Shown in pieces: positions 26,610 through 38,041 of a stretch of DNA of 64,000 bases (position 1 is the stretch's first letter; each line of letters begins with the position of its first letter). The translations under genes and the position numbers were made by a program. The stretch is from Gigantopelta aegis (taxonomy: Eukaryota > Mollusca > Gastropoda > Neomphalida > Peltospiridae): contig NC_054699.1 in the NCBI RefSeq assembly GCF_016097555.1, positions 3,489,039-3,553,038 on the forward strand. Reading direction: 5' to 3'. Below the pieces are notes generated by a model, which was not told where the DNA came from, ran no database searches, and saw nothing but the letters and a program-made list of their open reading frames with translations.

Positions 26610-26942
26610 CGAAAGAAAGAAATGTTTTATTTAACGACGCACTCAACACATTTTATTTACGGTTATATGGCGTCAGACATATGGTTAAGGACCACACAGA
26701 TTTTGAGAGGAAACCCGCTGTCGCCACTACATGGGCTACTCTTCTGATTAGCAGCAAGGGATCTTTTATTTGCACTTCCCACAGGCAGGATAGCACAAAC
26801 CATGGCCTTTGTTGAACCAGTTATGGATCACTGGTCAGTGCAAGTGGTTTACACCTACCCATTGAGCCTTGCGGAGCACTCACTCAGAGTTTGGAGTCGG
26901 TATCTGGATTAAAAATCCCATGCCTCGACTGGGATCCGAACC
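26610..26942 (-). mobile_element. Second copy of the same SINE, opposite orientation
   Basis: It begins with the complement of the tail (GAAAGAAAGAAATGTTTTAT) and ends with the complement of the B-box region (GACTGGGATCCGAACC). It lies 168 bp from the copy at 26130-26441 and in inverted orientation. It is slightly longer, retaining an internal CAGGATAGCACAAACCATGG segment missing from its neighbour. Confidence 0.92.
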
Positions 26943-26947
26943 AGATG

Positions 26948-27125
26948 CTAGTGGCCCACCGGTGGCTTTACTAGTGGCCCACCGGTGGCTTTACTAGTGG
27001 CCCACCAGCGGCAGCCTTCGGTGGCTCCACGGAATTTTGTCCTCAAGTGGCCCACCGGTGGTATGCCACATATCACCCACTAGTGGCCCACCAATGGTAT
27101 GCAACATATCACCCACCAGTGGGTA
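26948..27125. repeat. Short tandem block of GTGGCCCACCGGTGG
   Basis: Five to seven imperfect copies of a 15-30 bp unit are present, each carrying the perfect palindrome CCACCGGTGG or a variant of it. It sits between a SINE and a LINE fragment. Confidence 0.75.
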
Positions 27126-27144
27126 ATTCAGTAATAATACTGCT

Positions 27145-27280
27145 GTAAAATGAAAAATTATGCATCTTGGCAGCCGAAATAAAGGCTTCAGTTATTACAT
27201 GCACAAAGATGGACTCCAGATAAAATTGCAGACAACAGAACTAGAAAAGGATCTCAGTATTCATGTTCACCTCGAGTTAA
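27145..27280 (+). mobile_element. CR1-like LINE fragment (reverse transcriptase thumb region)
   Basis: The plus frame reads KIMHLGSRN ... YYMHKDGLQIKLQTTELEKD and then IHV, the conserved stretch after the catalytic centre in CR1-like LINE proteins (KCKVMHLG ... EKDLGV). One codon expected to be Cys is TGA. The text stops at 27280 and the same kind of protein resumes near 29050, so the interval between looks like a later insertion. Confidence 0.75.
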
Positions 27281-29049
27281 AGGCACTCGGTCACAGATGT
27301 TTGATCTAATTATTGACCCAACAAACTATTATCTGAAAATATATACATTTGATTTGTACGTAAAAGTACTTTATTGATCCATGTACATAACCACCATATT
27401 AAACTTATTATTGATATTTTGTAAAGAAAATAATTGAATTATGTGGACAGTCCATAATTCAGAGAAAAATAATGGCTAGTTGAAGAGCAAAGGTGTGACC
27501 CATTATTAAATGGTGTTTTTAATATACGATGTGGTTATATATACACGACAGCTGTGTATATAGCCTCCGCTAATGAGGGCTGGAAATATATGTAACACAG
27601 TTTGTACTATTTATCTTGTGCAATACAACAAGTCTGTGATGTGATTTTAAGACGTTTATTCCAAACTGTTGGCCCCAATCTTGGATATAATGATCCGGAC
27701 TATTTTAAAACCCTATAAATAAAAGAAATATAGTCTTAAGTACACATGCGATATTAATACTCATTATATATATAATTTATATGCACTTCTGATAAGTAGT
27801 CATATATTCACATATATTCACATATACAGTTTAACTGCTTAAAATAATACAATATCACAATACATCTCATATAGTAAATTTCATCTGTCTACAATCATGG
27901 AATGACATATTTACTAGTATTACACATGGTTAAATAAATACAACATAACATTCACTTAATATTTTAATACAATATTACTAACATAACATAACATGATTTG
28001 TGTATGTTGCCACAATTAACATATATACACATCATTTGATACATATTCAAGTTCATACACTCTTTTGTAATATTAGTATATTACAAATAGCATACATAAA
28101 AATAAATAAACAGAACCTAATATATCATTGAGTTCATAATTGGGACAAAGTTTAGCCTGGTGCAAAACTGTAAAAACACTGTGCAATAACTTTGAAGAAA
28201 ACACTCAAAATCACCAATGACTCGTATCACAAACAGCAGCAGAATGGGATGGGAACTGTATTAACGTGCCCATATCCCTAGGGTTCAGGCATGCCTACCC
28301 CGGACTCAGTCTCTGAACCTGGTGGGGGGGAAGAAGTCGTAGGGGGGCAACAAAATGAAACAGTTTGGATGTTTAAAATGAAATAAAGACTCTTTTATCA
28401 AAAGCTAAGCTGGAACAACCAGTAACAAGAAAGACACCCGCAGATTGAGACACACTCGGCTTCTATCTCAGTAATTCAGAAACTATAGAAAGACAAAACT
28501 TCAAGCTTTGGTTACTGAGTTTGAATTACATTTAGACTTGTATTTAGAATTAGTTTATACTATTTTATGACAATAAAAGTGTTAAAAAACCTATTTTTGG
28601 TTTTTGTTATGTTTTATAAAAATTTAATGATAATAAAATGTTAAAACCTAACTGTTTATAAAAACTATATCCATATTCTGCTACATATACACAGCAAAAA
28701 AGGATATATATATATATACACAACACACACAAGTATTTGATTGATCCATATTACTGAACCATCTGGAACAGGAGGAAATTAGGAATACATACTAAGTAAT
28801 GTACGAACAATGCCTGGTCTGAACAGGAGAGGAGAGGGGGATTGTATATTAATCTAGTGGACCCTTTTGTGTACGTTTTCCATAGACATATGAATAGCGT
28901 AATGTTTTTCCTGCAGTAAACAACAAAAAAGGACAAACTACAGACAGTAGCCTACACAAACTAACAACAGGCATGAACGTAATAATTTTTAACAGATTGC
29001 AATTTTGAGGCACTGCTTACATAAAATGTTTAAAAAGTGAATTTTACCC
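27281..29049. other. Insertion splitting the CR1-like LINE, content unresolved
   Basis: No gene is visible. It starts with AGGCACTCGGTCACAGATG, a phrase I associate with dispersed molluscan repeats. It is AT-rich with a CATAACA-type simple region around 27900-28080. At 28262-28345 there is a partial head of the repeat found at 47.9 and 55.6 kb (ACGTGCCCATATCC, then a G-rich run). The inner borders are not sharply defined. Confidence 0.45.
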
Positions 29050-29286
29050 AAAATAAATAGGTCTATGAAGAACATTAGGCAGCAATACCACAGTAACAGG
29101 ATAACAAACTCCTGGAATATGCTGCCTGCCGAAGTGGTTTGTACGCCCTCGCTAAATATATTTAAATCCAGACTGTACAGACACTGGCGGCAGTGCAGAT
29201 ATAGCCAACACATGGTACACAATGCCTATAATGTGAATAAGTCTAACTTAGACTGGCCTCGACTTGATACAGACTCTGTAGCCTGA
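29050..29286 (+). mobile_element. CR1-like LINE fragment, C-terminal end
   Basis: The plus frame reads NRITNSWNMLPAEVV, then PSLNIFKSRLYRHW, the well-known carboxyl end of CR1/RTE-like LINE proteins (RVVNSWNSLP, then SLNTFKNRLDKHW), and stops at 29286. Together with 27145-27280 it is the 3' end of one 5'-truncated LINE copy split by an insertion of about 1.8 kb. Confidence 0.85.
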
Positions 29287-29835
29287 CAAAATCAGAAGTG
29301 AATGAGTACGAGACAACCTTCCTTGGACGATATGTGTTGTGTTATGGTATTTAATTCTAGTCATCACTGTAATCCACAATAATTTTGCAAATAGTGGTGC
29401 CGAGGTGACAGATTTTCCGCATCAAGTATTATTATTGCCGTCATCTTAGAATGCGATCTAGTTCATCTGTGTTGCCATTTCCCCAAATTATGCAGCTGTA
29501 ATCAATTAGTTGTAATATATAGCCAATATATCAGTGTGAAAATAATACTATTGTGAAATATGTACAAAATGGAATTAATATTATATGCATCAAAACTTTA
29601 GATAACATTTTGATAAAAATGTTTCAGGCCTAGTCCTAAAATATTTCTACTTATTTTGATGTACCATTATTTAAAAAAATTAACAATTACATATCCATTA
29701 TTTTAAGAATGGATAACTATTTGGAAAATAATGGACACCAATAGCCTACATAAAGTACAGTAATAACACAATATCACAGCTATGTTTTAATTGTGACAAA
29801 ATGAAATTTTCATTATTATTTTTACTGTTATTTTT

Positions 29836-29877
<42 letters not shown>

Positions 29878-30051
29878 TCTTATCTTTGTTTGGTAATGTG
29901 CAATGAATATGATTGTATTGTCAGAAATGATACAAAACTATTCTAATCGAAGTCATAACATGATTATGACGACATCACTTTTCCCGTTGCAATATCCAGA
30001 TACAACCAAAATATCCTATTTGAAGCTTGTCCGATTCAATATCACTGGAAC
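29287..30051. other. Noncoding DNA downstream of the DUF4806 gene
   Basis: No gene is visible. It probably includes the 3' UTR of the minus-strand gene that ends at 30052. A (TA)n tract lies at about 29838-29875. Confidence 0.5.
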
Positions 30052-32258
30052 CTAGTCTGACTCAGATGAGGATGAAACTGTTTCCTTTGCAAGATCCAAC
30101 TCTGCAAATAGAATGTAAACAACAATTTTATTGAACTGAGCATATTCCATGAATTTTATGATGCTGATTCAGTACAGGACCCATATGCTCAAATAAGTGT
30201 AACTACGTTTGTCATATGTTTACAATTTATGAGGATGTGTACCTATTGCGATTGGCGGCAACTGTACATGTAACACATATGTTCTTCAGTCATAGATTTA
30301 CATTTACATATAAAACTAGAATCAGGGGATAACTAGGCTATCTATGTTGTATTTGACCATTTGCAGACATTAATGCCTGTTTTACTATGATGATTCATAG
30401 ATGACCTTATATTAACTTTAGCATTCCCACTGTGTCAAACACGTGATGTCACACAAACCTTTAAAAACATGATTTAGGTCATAAAAGTTTAGAGGAACAC
30501 ACATTTTGCTTTAGAAATTTGCAAAGGTGATATTTTAAAAAGGAAATATGTCACACAAAAAGCTAGAGGTAGCATATGAATATGTAAATAGGCTCTTATG
30601 GAATCCACATAATTTCCAACATGTAAATGCCGTTTTTAGTGTTGCAAATGGATTTGATTAGCCAATCACATTTCGAAAATATGACTACAGATCTTTCTTA
30701 GTGAAAGGTTTTATAATTAAATTAGAATATTTACGTTTTTTCTTTGATGCTCTTCTTTTTCTCCCGTCATCACGGTCGATGCTGTTTTTCAGCCACTTTT
30801 TAACAGCCTCCTCACAGTCTGCCTCTCTAATAGATTGTCGTTTGGCAACACCTTAAATATATACCAATTAATACATATATTGATGACTTACTTATTATCA
30901 CTTAATTAATACCAGTGACTTCACACTATTGTCCTAGCTGTAGATTATTTTTCACGAATCTACAGCTGTGAAACAATTTTCAACATTTTTTACATTCAAG
31001 TGAAATTACGGTAAGATATGCTATATTTATTGTGTACGAACCAAAACAAGGGTGCGAACAGTAACTGTAGTCGACCTTAATTGAATAACTTACTAAATAA
31101 TTTATTAAGTCAGAGAATGTACTAGCAAATGTGGATTCATCAAAAATAATTCACTCCCCTATAGGGCTCTTGAATTATTGTTCATACTTGTACATTCTCC
31201 ACTACTTATATAGTTGTCTATTCCAAGACAAAATGACTAATTTTGACAGAGGTAAGAGTCACACATTCCAATAATTACTGTACTTAAATATTTGTATGTG
31301 GAGAAATGTTACTTACTTTTGAGGACCTTTGAGAAAAGCAGCTTTGAGAAAGATAACTTCCCTGCTTTCCCTGACCAGTTAAATCTGGTGGCTAGTGGGT
31401 TGGTGAATACGGCCGACATGGTCCTGTCTACCATGTTCTTCACCCCGTATCCTCCCAAACTTGCAAGATAACGGCTCTGTATAAACAAGTTAAATTATCA
31501 GTCTTGTGTATAAAAAATTAGAGCTTACTCCTTTTAATGGTTTCTAATTAAATAATGCTGAACAGTGAAAAATTCTCTTAAATTCTACGTCAAAAAGATG
31601 AAATATGAAAACAAATCTGATTTTAATGATAGTTCCATCAAAAAAAAATCTTGTAATTGTTGCCATTCACATTTGAATACATTCATTTTACAAGGAGAGT
31701 AAACTTGTTAAAGATGAACAAAAAATGTCATTTGACATTATGGAATGGATGATGAAAGAATGTCTACAAGGAGAAGTGATTAATTCCACAAAAGCTTAAA
31801 TTAGCCTGTTTTTTAAAAACTATCAGCACATTATCAAACAATCAGTACTTATAAATAAATGCATATGATTTCAACCTGGATTTCCCAAACCATTTATTTG
31901 TTTAATTTACATAGTAACATGAAATATTTCAAAGGTAAATAACTCAAGTTCTAGACAGTGAATATTAGCAAATACATTAATAAATAAGAAAAAATACCAC
32001 ATATTGATTTGTACAGGTACATTTTCTTACACAAAAACTGTAAAAACTTACAAATGACTTCCGTTTCAGTTTATCTTTTAATATTTCATCCAGTTCTTCA
32101 ACATCCTGCTCTGTTGTTAACGGCAAGTTGAACACATTATCAACATCTTCTACTTCTGCAGCTCCACTATGAAGCAGTGACTGCAACATTAGCGTATGTT
32201 GTTTCAGGGTGTCTTTGATTTCTTCCAAGGCCTGCAAGAGGGTTTTCTCTTGCAGACT
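30052..32258 (-). CDS. DUF4806-domain protein, C-terminal four exons
   Basis: Four minus-strand exons join in phase: about 32258-32052 (a few alternative acceptors), 31476-31317, 30851-30735 and 30101-30052, ending in TAG. All introns have GT-AG ends (donors GTAAGT, GTAAGT and GTAAAT). The first exon gives a helical, probably coiled-coil segment (LLQALEEIKDTLKQHTLML), then LPLTTEQDVEELDEILKD. The second reads SRYLASLGGYGVKNMVDRTM, then FTNPLATRFNWSGKAGKLSF. The third reads READCEEAVKKWL, and the last gives an acidic Ser-rich tail (ETVSSSSESD). The pattern GG..VK.MV.R.....FTN.LA..F.W.GK.GK..F with a downstream E..I..WL is the DUF4806 domain, a C-terminal domain of unknown function in many animal proteins. 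The N-terminal exons are not visible and may lie upstream, near or beyond the gap at 32620. Confidence 0.85.
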
Positions 32259-33757
32259 AAATAAAATTATGAACAGATTTGTCAATACTTCCAACTTTGA
32301 TCATATTATGCATGGTAGAATGGAGATAAACATATTCTGAGTTCATTTTTGAAGTAGGTTATCATGGATTTAACATCTCTAAATGTAACATTTAAAATCT
32401 CACATTAACGCATTCAGTTATAAATGATATTTAGAGGTGTTAAAAATATGAATAACCTACCCAAAAATGAAATTAAAGTATGTTTTATCTCCTAATTATA
32501 TCTAGTACAATATGCAAGCTGCCAAAAATATACATCAACTACATGGCTTCTAGAATATGGTAGCCCCACTCCCATGGCTAGTGATATTCAATGTTGGATT
32601 AGAAATTAACTGCCATTGTNNNNNNNNNNNNNNNNNNNNNNNNNNNNNNNNNNNNNNNNNNNNNNNNNNNNNNNNNNNNNNNNNNNNNNNNNNNNNNNNN
32701 NNNNNNNNNNNNNNNNNNNNNNNNNNNNNNNNNNNNNNNNNNNNNNNNNNNNNNNNNNNNNNNNNNNNNNNNNNNNNNNNNNNNNNNNNNNNNNNNNNNN
32801 NNNNNNNNNNNNNNNNNNNTGTTTGGCTATTTGTCCATAACTGGGACTGGATGAGTGAGTGTCAGAGCATGTCCATAGCCAATGGGGCATGCACACTGCA
32901 CCTCTGGGGCTCCAGTTGCTCAGAGATCACCCTCAGTCTAGCCTGGGTCATTTGGCCTCAGATTACAGTTATCTTCCCATTTGGTTGTCCAAAATCCGGA
33001 AGTTTGACCGCGCAAGTAGTCTGCTGTTTGACTGTGATTATTTCATGGCAGACAGCTATGAAGTGGCAACTGTTTGACTGAAGTGACAGGGGATAGCATG
33101 TAGTTTGTAAACATGTGTAACTTGTTGACATTGAAGACTTGTTTGTGGTAATTCCGGCCCATGCAAAAGTAGTGCTTTTTGTGTAAAATGGGTGTACTCC
33201 GGCCTGGTTTAGAGGGTGTGTCTGTTTAAACCAATATGCTGGGAGAAAGAGCTGGACAACAGGGGTTGTCCTTTTCAGGGTACGTGTCCCCCATGCAGGC
33301 AAAGGTACATACAAAACTTCACGGGCCTGCTGATATTAATAAAAATGTTATAGCCACTAAGGCTATATAGAAACATATAGCGAAATTAATTGTGGTCCGA
33401 GGCCATTTAGGGCCCCTTTACCATGGTGTGCCAAGCTTTGAAAGCAGGGGGCACTGAGGGGGTGGTTTGTGGAGAGGTTATGTACTGGAGGGGTGGGACT
33501 TACATGCATCTGCCCCTTTTCACTTTGCCAGGATATCTCCCCTACACTACCGATGGCCTGCTCAAGGCGAAAAAAAAGTTCATATCAATGTGGTCAGAAA
33601 GCAGCTCGGCTAGCCAGCAGAAAACACCTCAGAATAGCCCTAGAAGGGGTCAATTTTTCTAATTTTTCGGGGTGGGGGGGCAGACCCACCGCCACGGGCT
33701 TCGCGCCTGCGGTGTCGGGCTTCGTGATGGTAGTTGTTCACAATTTGGTTCGGACAA
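32259..33757. other. Probable upstream intron of the DUF4806 gene, with a gap
   Basis: No exon can be defended here. It includes the 200-N gap at 32620-32819. The sequence right of the gap (32820-33560) is richer in G and C and has open frames on both strands, none with a motif I know. Confidence 0.45.
32620..32819. other. Assembly gap
   Basis: Exactly 200 N, probably a placeholder of arbitrary length. It could hide N-terminal exons of the DUF4806 gene. Confidence 0.99.
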
Positions 33758-33895
33758 TAGGCCTATACATGATGTATGAATTTGGCGAAAATATGTCATT
33801 ATCAAATCGCCAAAAAGCTCATTCGAAATTCATTATCTTACGCTATTTGTTTTTGAGGAGTATAATCAGTATTTGTTAATACATTAAAATGCATA
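33758..33895 (+). repeat. Left arm of a large inverted repeat
   Basis: This 138-bp block from TAGGCCTATA to AAATGCATA is repeated in reverse complement at 39417-39536. The arms are almost identical apart from two insertions of about 9 bp in this copy. They enclose 5.5 kb containing a broken gene on the minus strand. Confidence 0.85.
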
Positions 33896-34150
33896 GCAGC
33901 ATACAGGTGGGAAATACGTTTACAAGTCGGAAATAACTTCAGAGTAAACGTGAACGCAGCATTAGTCTCGCTGTTTGTTATTTGTACATCTACTTTGCGC
34001 ATGCTTGTTTTGAGCCACTTTCGTCGGATTCCGTAACCGACTTTATTTTTGTCAATTGCGCTCCTTTTCGCTTCCGCCATGTGGCCGATGTCACGTGATT
34101 TCTTGTTTGCGCACAAAGTAGGGCTATTTTGGTGAGATCTCGCAATTTGC

Positions 34151-34752
34151 CAATCTAATTAAAATTAGCTCCACTATTACATGTGGATCTAACACCAGCC
34201 AGTTGGAGCTCATGTCCACCAATCAAAACCTTACTTGCAGAATCCTGCCAGTGATTTAAAACTAACAACACTGCGTAGTCCCCAATGTCCAGGTAACATT
34301 TCGTCTGTAAATAATAATTTAAATATTGACCAATCACACTTCGCCTTTCATAACGTTATTTGGGAGCATACAAATTCTAAAAATATTGGGCGAGTCTATT
34401 TTAGTAGCCGCAGTACAGCGAACCATACCAATACGTACGGGGTGGGTTATCAGTCTTCAGTTTTACATTAAACATTATTTATTTATTTATAAAAAAAAAA
34501 TAAAAAAAATAAACTCAACCAGTCTTCAGTTTTACATTACAAATTATTTATTTTATAAAATAAAAGATGTTTTAAGGCATTCGTAATTCACACGAAACAT
34601 GTCGTATACCCTCAGGATAATTCGGAATGTTTTCAAATTATTTTTAAATCACTGGCAGGATTCTGCAAGTAAGGTTTTGATTGGTGGACATGAGCTCCAA
34701 CTGGCTGGTGTTAGATCCACATGTAATAGTGGAGCTAATTTTAATTAGATTG
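34151..34752. mobile_element. Long-TIR MITE with 9-bp target duplication
   Basis: Its inverted ends of about 110 bp start with CAATCTAATTAAAATTAGCT and end in the complement. The flanks are a perfect 9-bp duplication GCAATTTGC at 34142-34150 and 34753-34761. Long TIRs and a 9-bp duplication fit a non-autonomous Mutator-like element. Other pieces of the family lie at 12108-12240, 48690-49176, 55146-55290 and 55505-55610. No gene is inside. Confidence 0.85.
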
Positions 34753-35199
34753 GCAATTTGCGTGCAACGGTCACATGCGCAGTGGCATGGGAAAGAACCC
34801 GAATCACCCCTATGTAGTTCGCATTTACTTCAGAACAACCTGCTGTAGGGCACACTCTGGATATACACACACTCTGGATATACAAATAGTCTGTTCACGG
34901 CCGACTTGTAACAAACAGATGAAGGACTAGTAAGGAAGACTTTATTTACGTTTTCACTATTTTCTCAAATTTAACCTACAAAGATAGAGATAAATCAGTT
35001 ATCATTCGACAGAACCCAGGAAATGCTTTAAAATGCAGTTTTAATTTTTGTTCAAGGTTCAATATTTAAAAAGTTATGACATTTTCAAGATGTGGCGCCA
35101 CGCCCATTTTTTGGCTTTGTTTTACTACTAAAACAAAAGAAAAGTGACCTTTTCGATTAATTACCGGTAACTTTTAATACAGAAAGTATCATAACTTTT

Positions 35200-35600
35200 T
35201 TAATTTTAGATATATATTAATGAAACTTTCAGGGAAGGTAGTTTATTCAACATAGAGCCTTTTGGTGCAGTTTTCTGTTAGTTCATAGTTTAAGTTATTA
35301 CCTAATTAATAATTTTAATTATTTTTTTACCAAAATAAAACAAACTTTATCACGGTTCACTTTGAACACAAACGGTCATAACTTTTTAAAAATTTGATAA
35401 ATTCTAATGAAACTGAGGGAAGGTAGTTCATTCAACATAGAGCCTTTTGGTGCAGTTTTCTGTTAATTCATAGTTTAAGTTATTACCTAATTAATAATTT
35501 TAATTATTTTTTTACCAAAATAAAACAAACTTTATCACGGTTCACTTTGAACACAAACTCATAACTTTTAAAAAATTGGATAGATTCTAATAAAACCTTT
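35200..35600. repeat. Tandem repeat, 185-bp period, about two copies
   Basis: ACATAGAGCCTTTTGGTGCA recurs with a spacing of 185 bp (35250 and 35435), as do TTATCACGGTTCACTTTG and its surroundings. The block abuts the 3' end of the broken minus-strand gene at 35587 and may be part of its 3' region. Confidence 0.8.
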
Positions 35601-35896
35601 GAATGGTCACAAATTGATCTGAACATTTATCTTTAAATCTTTTGTTCTTTCTTCTTAAATTTCTGACTTTGGCCGTATGTGCACATGTAGAACTTTGTAA
35701 ACGTGTTGTTTTTAGTGTTTCAATCCTAATATCCTTTCTCCTAATTTTCTGATTTAAAACTCTAGCAGTTACACTTAGTTCTTTATGCAGTTTTGTTCGA
35801 AGAAGGTTGGTCACGATTAGATGTCGTTTCTGCATGTTTACTTTCTGTTGGATAGCTGATTTTAAAAGTGTTTTTAATTTGTCATATGAAGGGCAG

Positions 35897-37539
35897 TGTC
35901 ACGGGGATCCTATAAATACCCATAACTGAATGAAACACGATTATCAAAATATCTCTCCTAACTGTATATCTATTAGATCTCTCTGTAACGGGCGGTTATA
36001 CCCTAGTGTGGCTCGTCTAGGTATGATCAGAGATACGATCTTATATAAAGTATGTATTATTATAGCACGTTTAGTTCACTAGAAAACACAACAAAAACAC
36101 AATACACTTTGGAATCTGTATTAACCTACGCTGACAAATGTACTGCCGCAGTAGTTAATTAACAACAACAAATAATAATAACAACCCAGAACTGATCACT
36201 TAATTAGTTGATCTCTAGGTGTCTAGTTTACACAATATTCTTATCACTTCACTGTGACACAACACCCACACGTGTGATAATTGAGAAACACTTCCAGGGG
36301 AACTTAATTAATAAAGGAATTACAACTCTATTCCTAACTGGTTAATTTTTAATTAACCCTTACTACTCATTCAGTAACGTGTGATAATTGAGAAACGCTT
36401 CCAGGGAACTTGATTAATAAAGGAATTACAACTCTATTCCTAACTGGTTAATTTTTAATTAACCCTTACTACCCATTCAGTAACGTGTGATAATTGAGAA
36501 ACGCTGCCAGGGGAACTTAAGTAATAAAGGAATTACAACTCTATTCCTAACTGGTTAATTTTTAATTAACCCTTAACTACTCATTCAGTAACCTTGTAAG
36601 TTGTAACAGAATTAATACTGAAATGAATGAATGAATGAATGCGTAACGACACCCCAGCACGAAAAATACATCGGCTATTGGGTGTCAAACCATGGTAATG
36701 CAAATAAATAAAGTGATGATCAACATCAATATAAAAATTCAAAAACAGTGTAAAGAACTGTGCAAAAACACAAATATCACAGAATTTTATGGATACTGAA
36801 TATTACTCAAAACTTTAATTTTGTGCTGTATTGGCCATTCTCAAAGAGAATGTTACACCCCTGCACCACGGTGAGGTTACAGCACACGCAGGGGAATTAA
36901 TACTGGTACCAATCACAATAAAGACAATAACCTACAGTTTACCTAGGTCCTCTAGTATGACTGGTTAAGCTTTATATATATTGGACAGTGAGCCTACAGT
37001 TTACTGCGTCAGATTACCAGCACCGTCTAAATAATATTGGTATAATACAGTATTAAAATATTTAAAGTCACATCAATCACATCAAGGTTATACACAGAGC
37101 AGAAAAGTATATTTACCAGGCCCGGACTGAACTTATATATTTCGTTCAGTGGACGACGCCGTTTCCCCAGCAGCCTTCCTATGTTTCTCCGCAATATCAC
37201 CAAAACCCTAGCTATTTATTATGAAAACCGAATATCGCCTGGGGGTACATTGCGGCACCGAATACCTACAAGTGATATTTCCACAGCGACCAAGACGACA
37301 ATTTTCCTTAGATGGCCAGACTTGATGACCCCTCGTCGCCAAAAATATACGTAACTACTGGCCACATGGCCTCCGCATCTGGGATGGGTGTGTATTAGGC
37401 ACAGCTCGACTACGGTCGCGCGGAGGTATTACGTAACAAGTGCCCACCTGGGCTTAAGTGCATATTGAGACTGCACACGGCCCTCTAAAACAATTAATAT
37501 CGCCACAGGCGAAAAGAAATAAGAGCATGTTCCGTCACA
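35897..37539 (-). mobile_element. Second solo LTR of the same family, inserted in a gene
   Basis: It is the reverse-complement relative of the LTR at 1534-2774. It has TG...CA ends and a perfect 5-bp target duplication GGCAG at 35892-35896 and 37540-37544. It is 1643 bp long because it holds three copies of the 106-bp subrepeat (near 36270-36590) instead of two, and a SINE at 36621-36893. No internal region is present. Differences between the two copies are spread along the whole length, so they derive from separate source elements and are not recent twins. Confidence 0.88.
36621..36893 (-). mobile_element. SINE with (ATTC)n tail nested in the solo LTR
   Basis: It is flanked by the 12-bp duplication GAATTAATACTG at 36609-36620 and 36894-36905. 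Read on the minus strand it runs from CCCCTGCGTGTGCTGTAACC to a (CATT)n tail, through GTTTGACACCCAATAGCCGA. A second complete copy is at 57845-58127. Confidence 0.92.
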
Positions 37540-38041
37540 GGCAGTGTAGCTTGAAATTTTAAATGTACTTGCTGGTGGAACATTCTCATCAAAACATGGT
37601 GACAGAACTTTTCTATCGTTGGTACTTGATGATGGATCCTTAACTTCATCTGAATGACTGCATAGTCCACTGGGCAAAGTGCAGGTCACTGAAAACGGCT
37701 CACTGCAAATGGCACTGAATCTGTCAAATTCATTTTTATTGCTTAATTTTCTAAACTTCTTTACTGTTCTGTTCACCAACCCTCTTATTTTGTTTTTTAA
37801 CACGGGTATAAATTGAGCTTGTTCCTGTGAAAACTTGCATTTAATTGATTTGTCCGTTTCTGACAGTCTAGAATTGTTCAACAGGTATAAATAAAGCACA
37901 TGTCCATTTAAAAGCTCATCTCCTGCAGGGACTGAATGAAAATGATTACTTAAATATTCCCAAAGAACTCCAGGTTTTGTATCGTCATTTAGTTTTATCC
38001 TTTTTCTTGGTGGTGGCATCATGGACTGGAGTCTAGACTTT

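Larger units (their letters stand above)
35587..38041 (-). pseudogene. Unrecognised two-exon gene, split by a solo LTR
   Basis: The minus-strand exon begins after an acceptor (TCTGTTTCAG) with its first nucleotide at 38041. Its ATG is at 38022, and 161 codons stay open to the LTR border. The text is basic at the start (MMPPPRKRIKLNDD, a possible nuclear signal), followed by LWEYLSNHFHSVPAGDELL, LYLYLLNNSRLSETD and a Lys/Arg-rich helix (IRGLVNRTVKKFRKL). Beyond the LTR, 35896-35587 reads about 100 codons of basic coiled-coil-like protein (LLRTKLHKELSVTARVLN ... RNLRRKNKRFKDK), but in a different frame from the first part across the pre-insertion site. A candidate 5' exon ends at the donor at 39021. 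I do not recognise the family. It may be the accessory or main gene of the element bounded by the inverted repeats at 33758 and 39536, or an abandoned host gene. Confidence 0.5.

Noticed and set aside
26344-26815. Open frames of 64-101 codons near 26.5 kb
   Set aside because: They are SINE sequence read in several frames, joined to a poly-C/poly-G tract.
33423-33879. Overlapping plus frames of 79 and 136 codons
   Set aside because: Two frames open together in G-rich DNA, with no motif. The second runs into the inverted-repeat arm at 33758.
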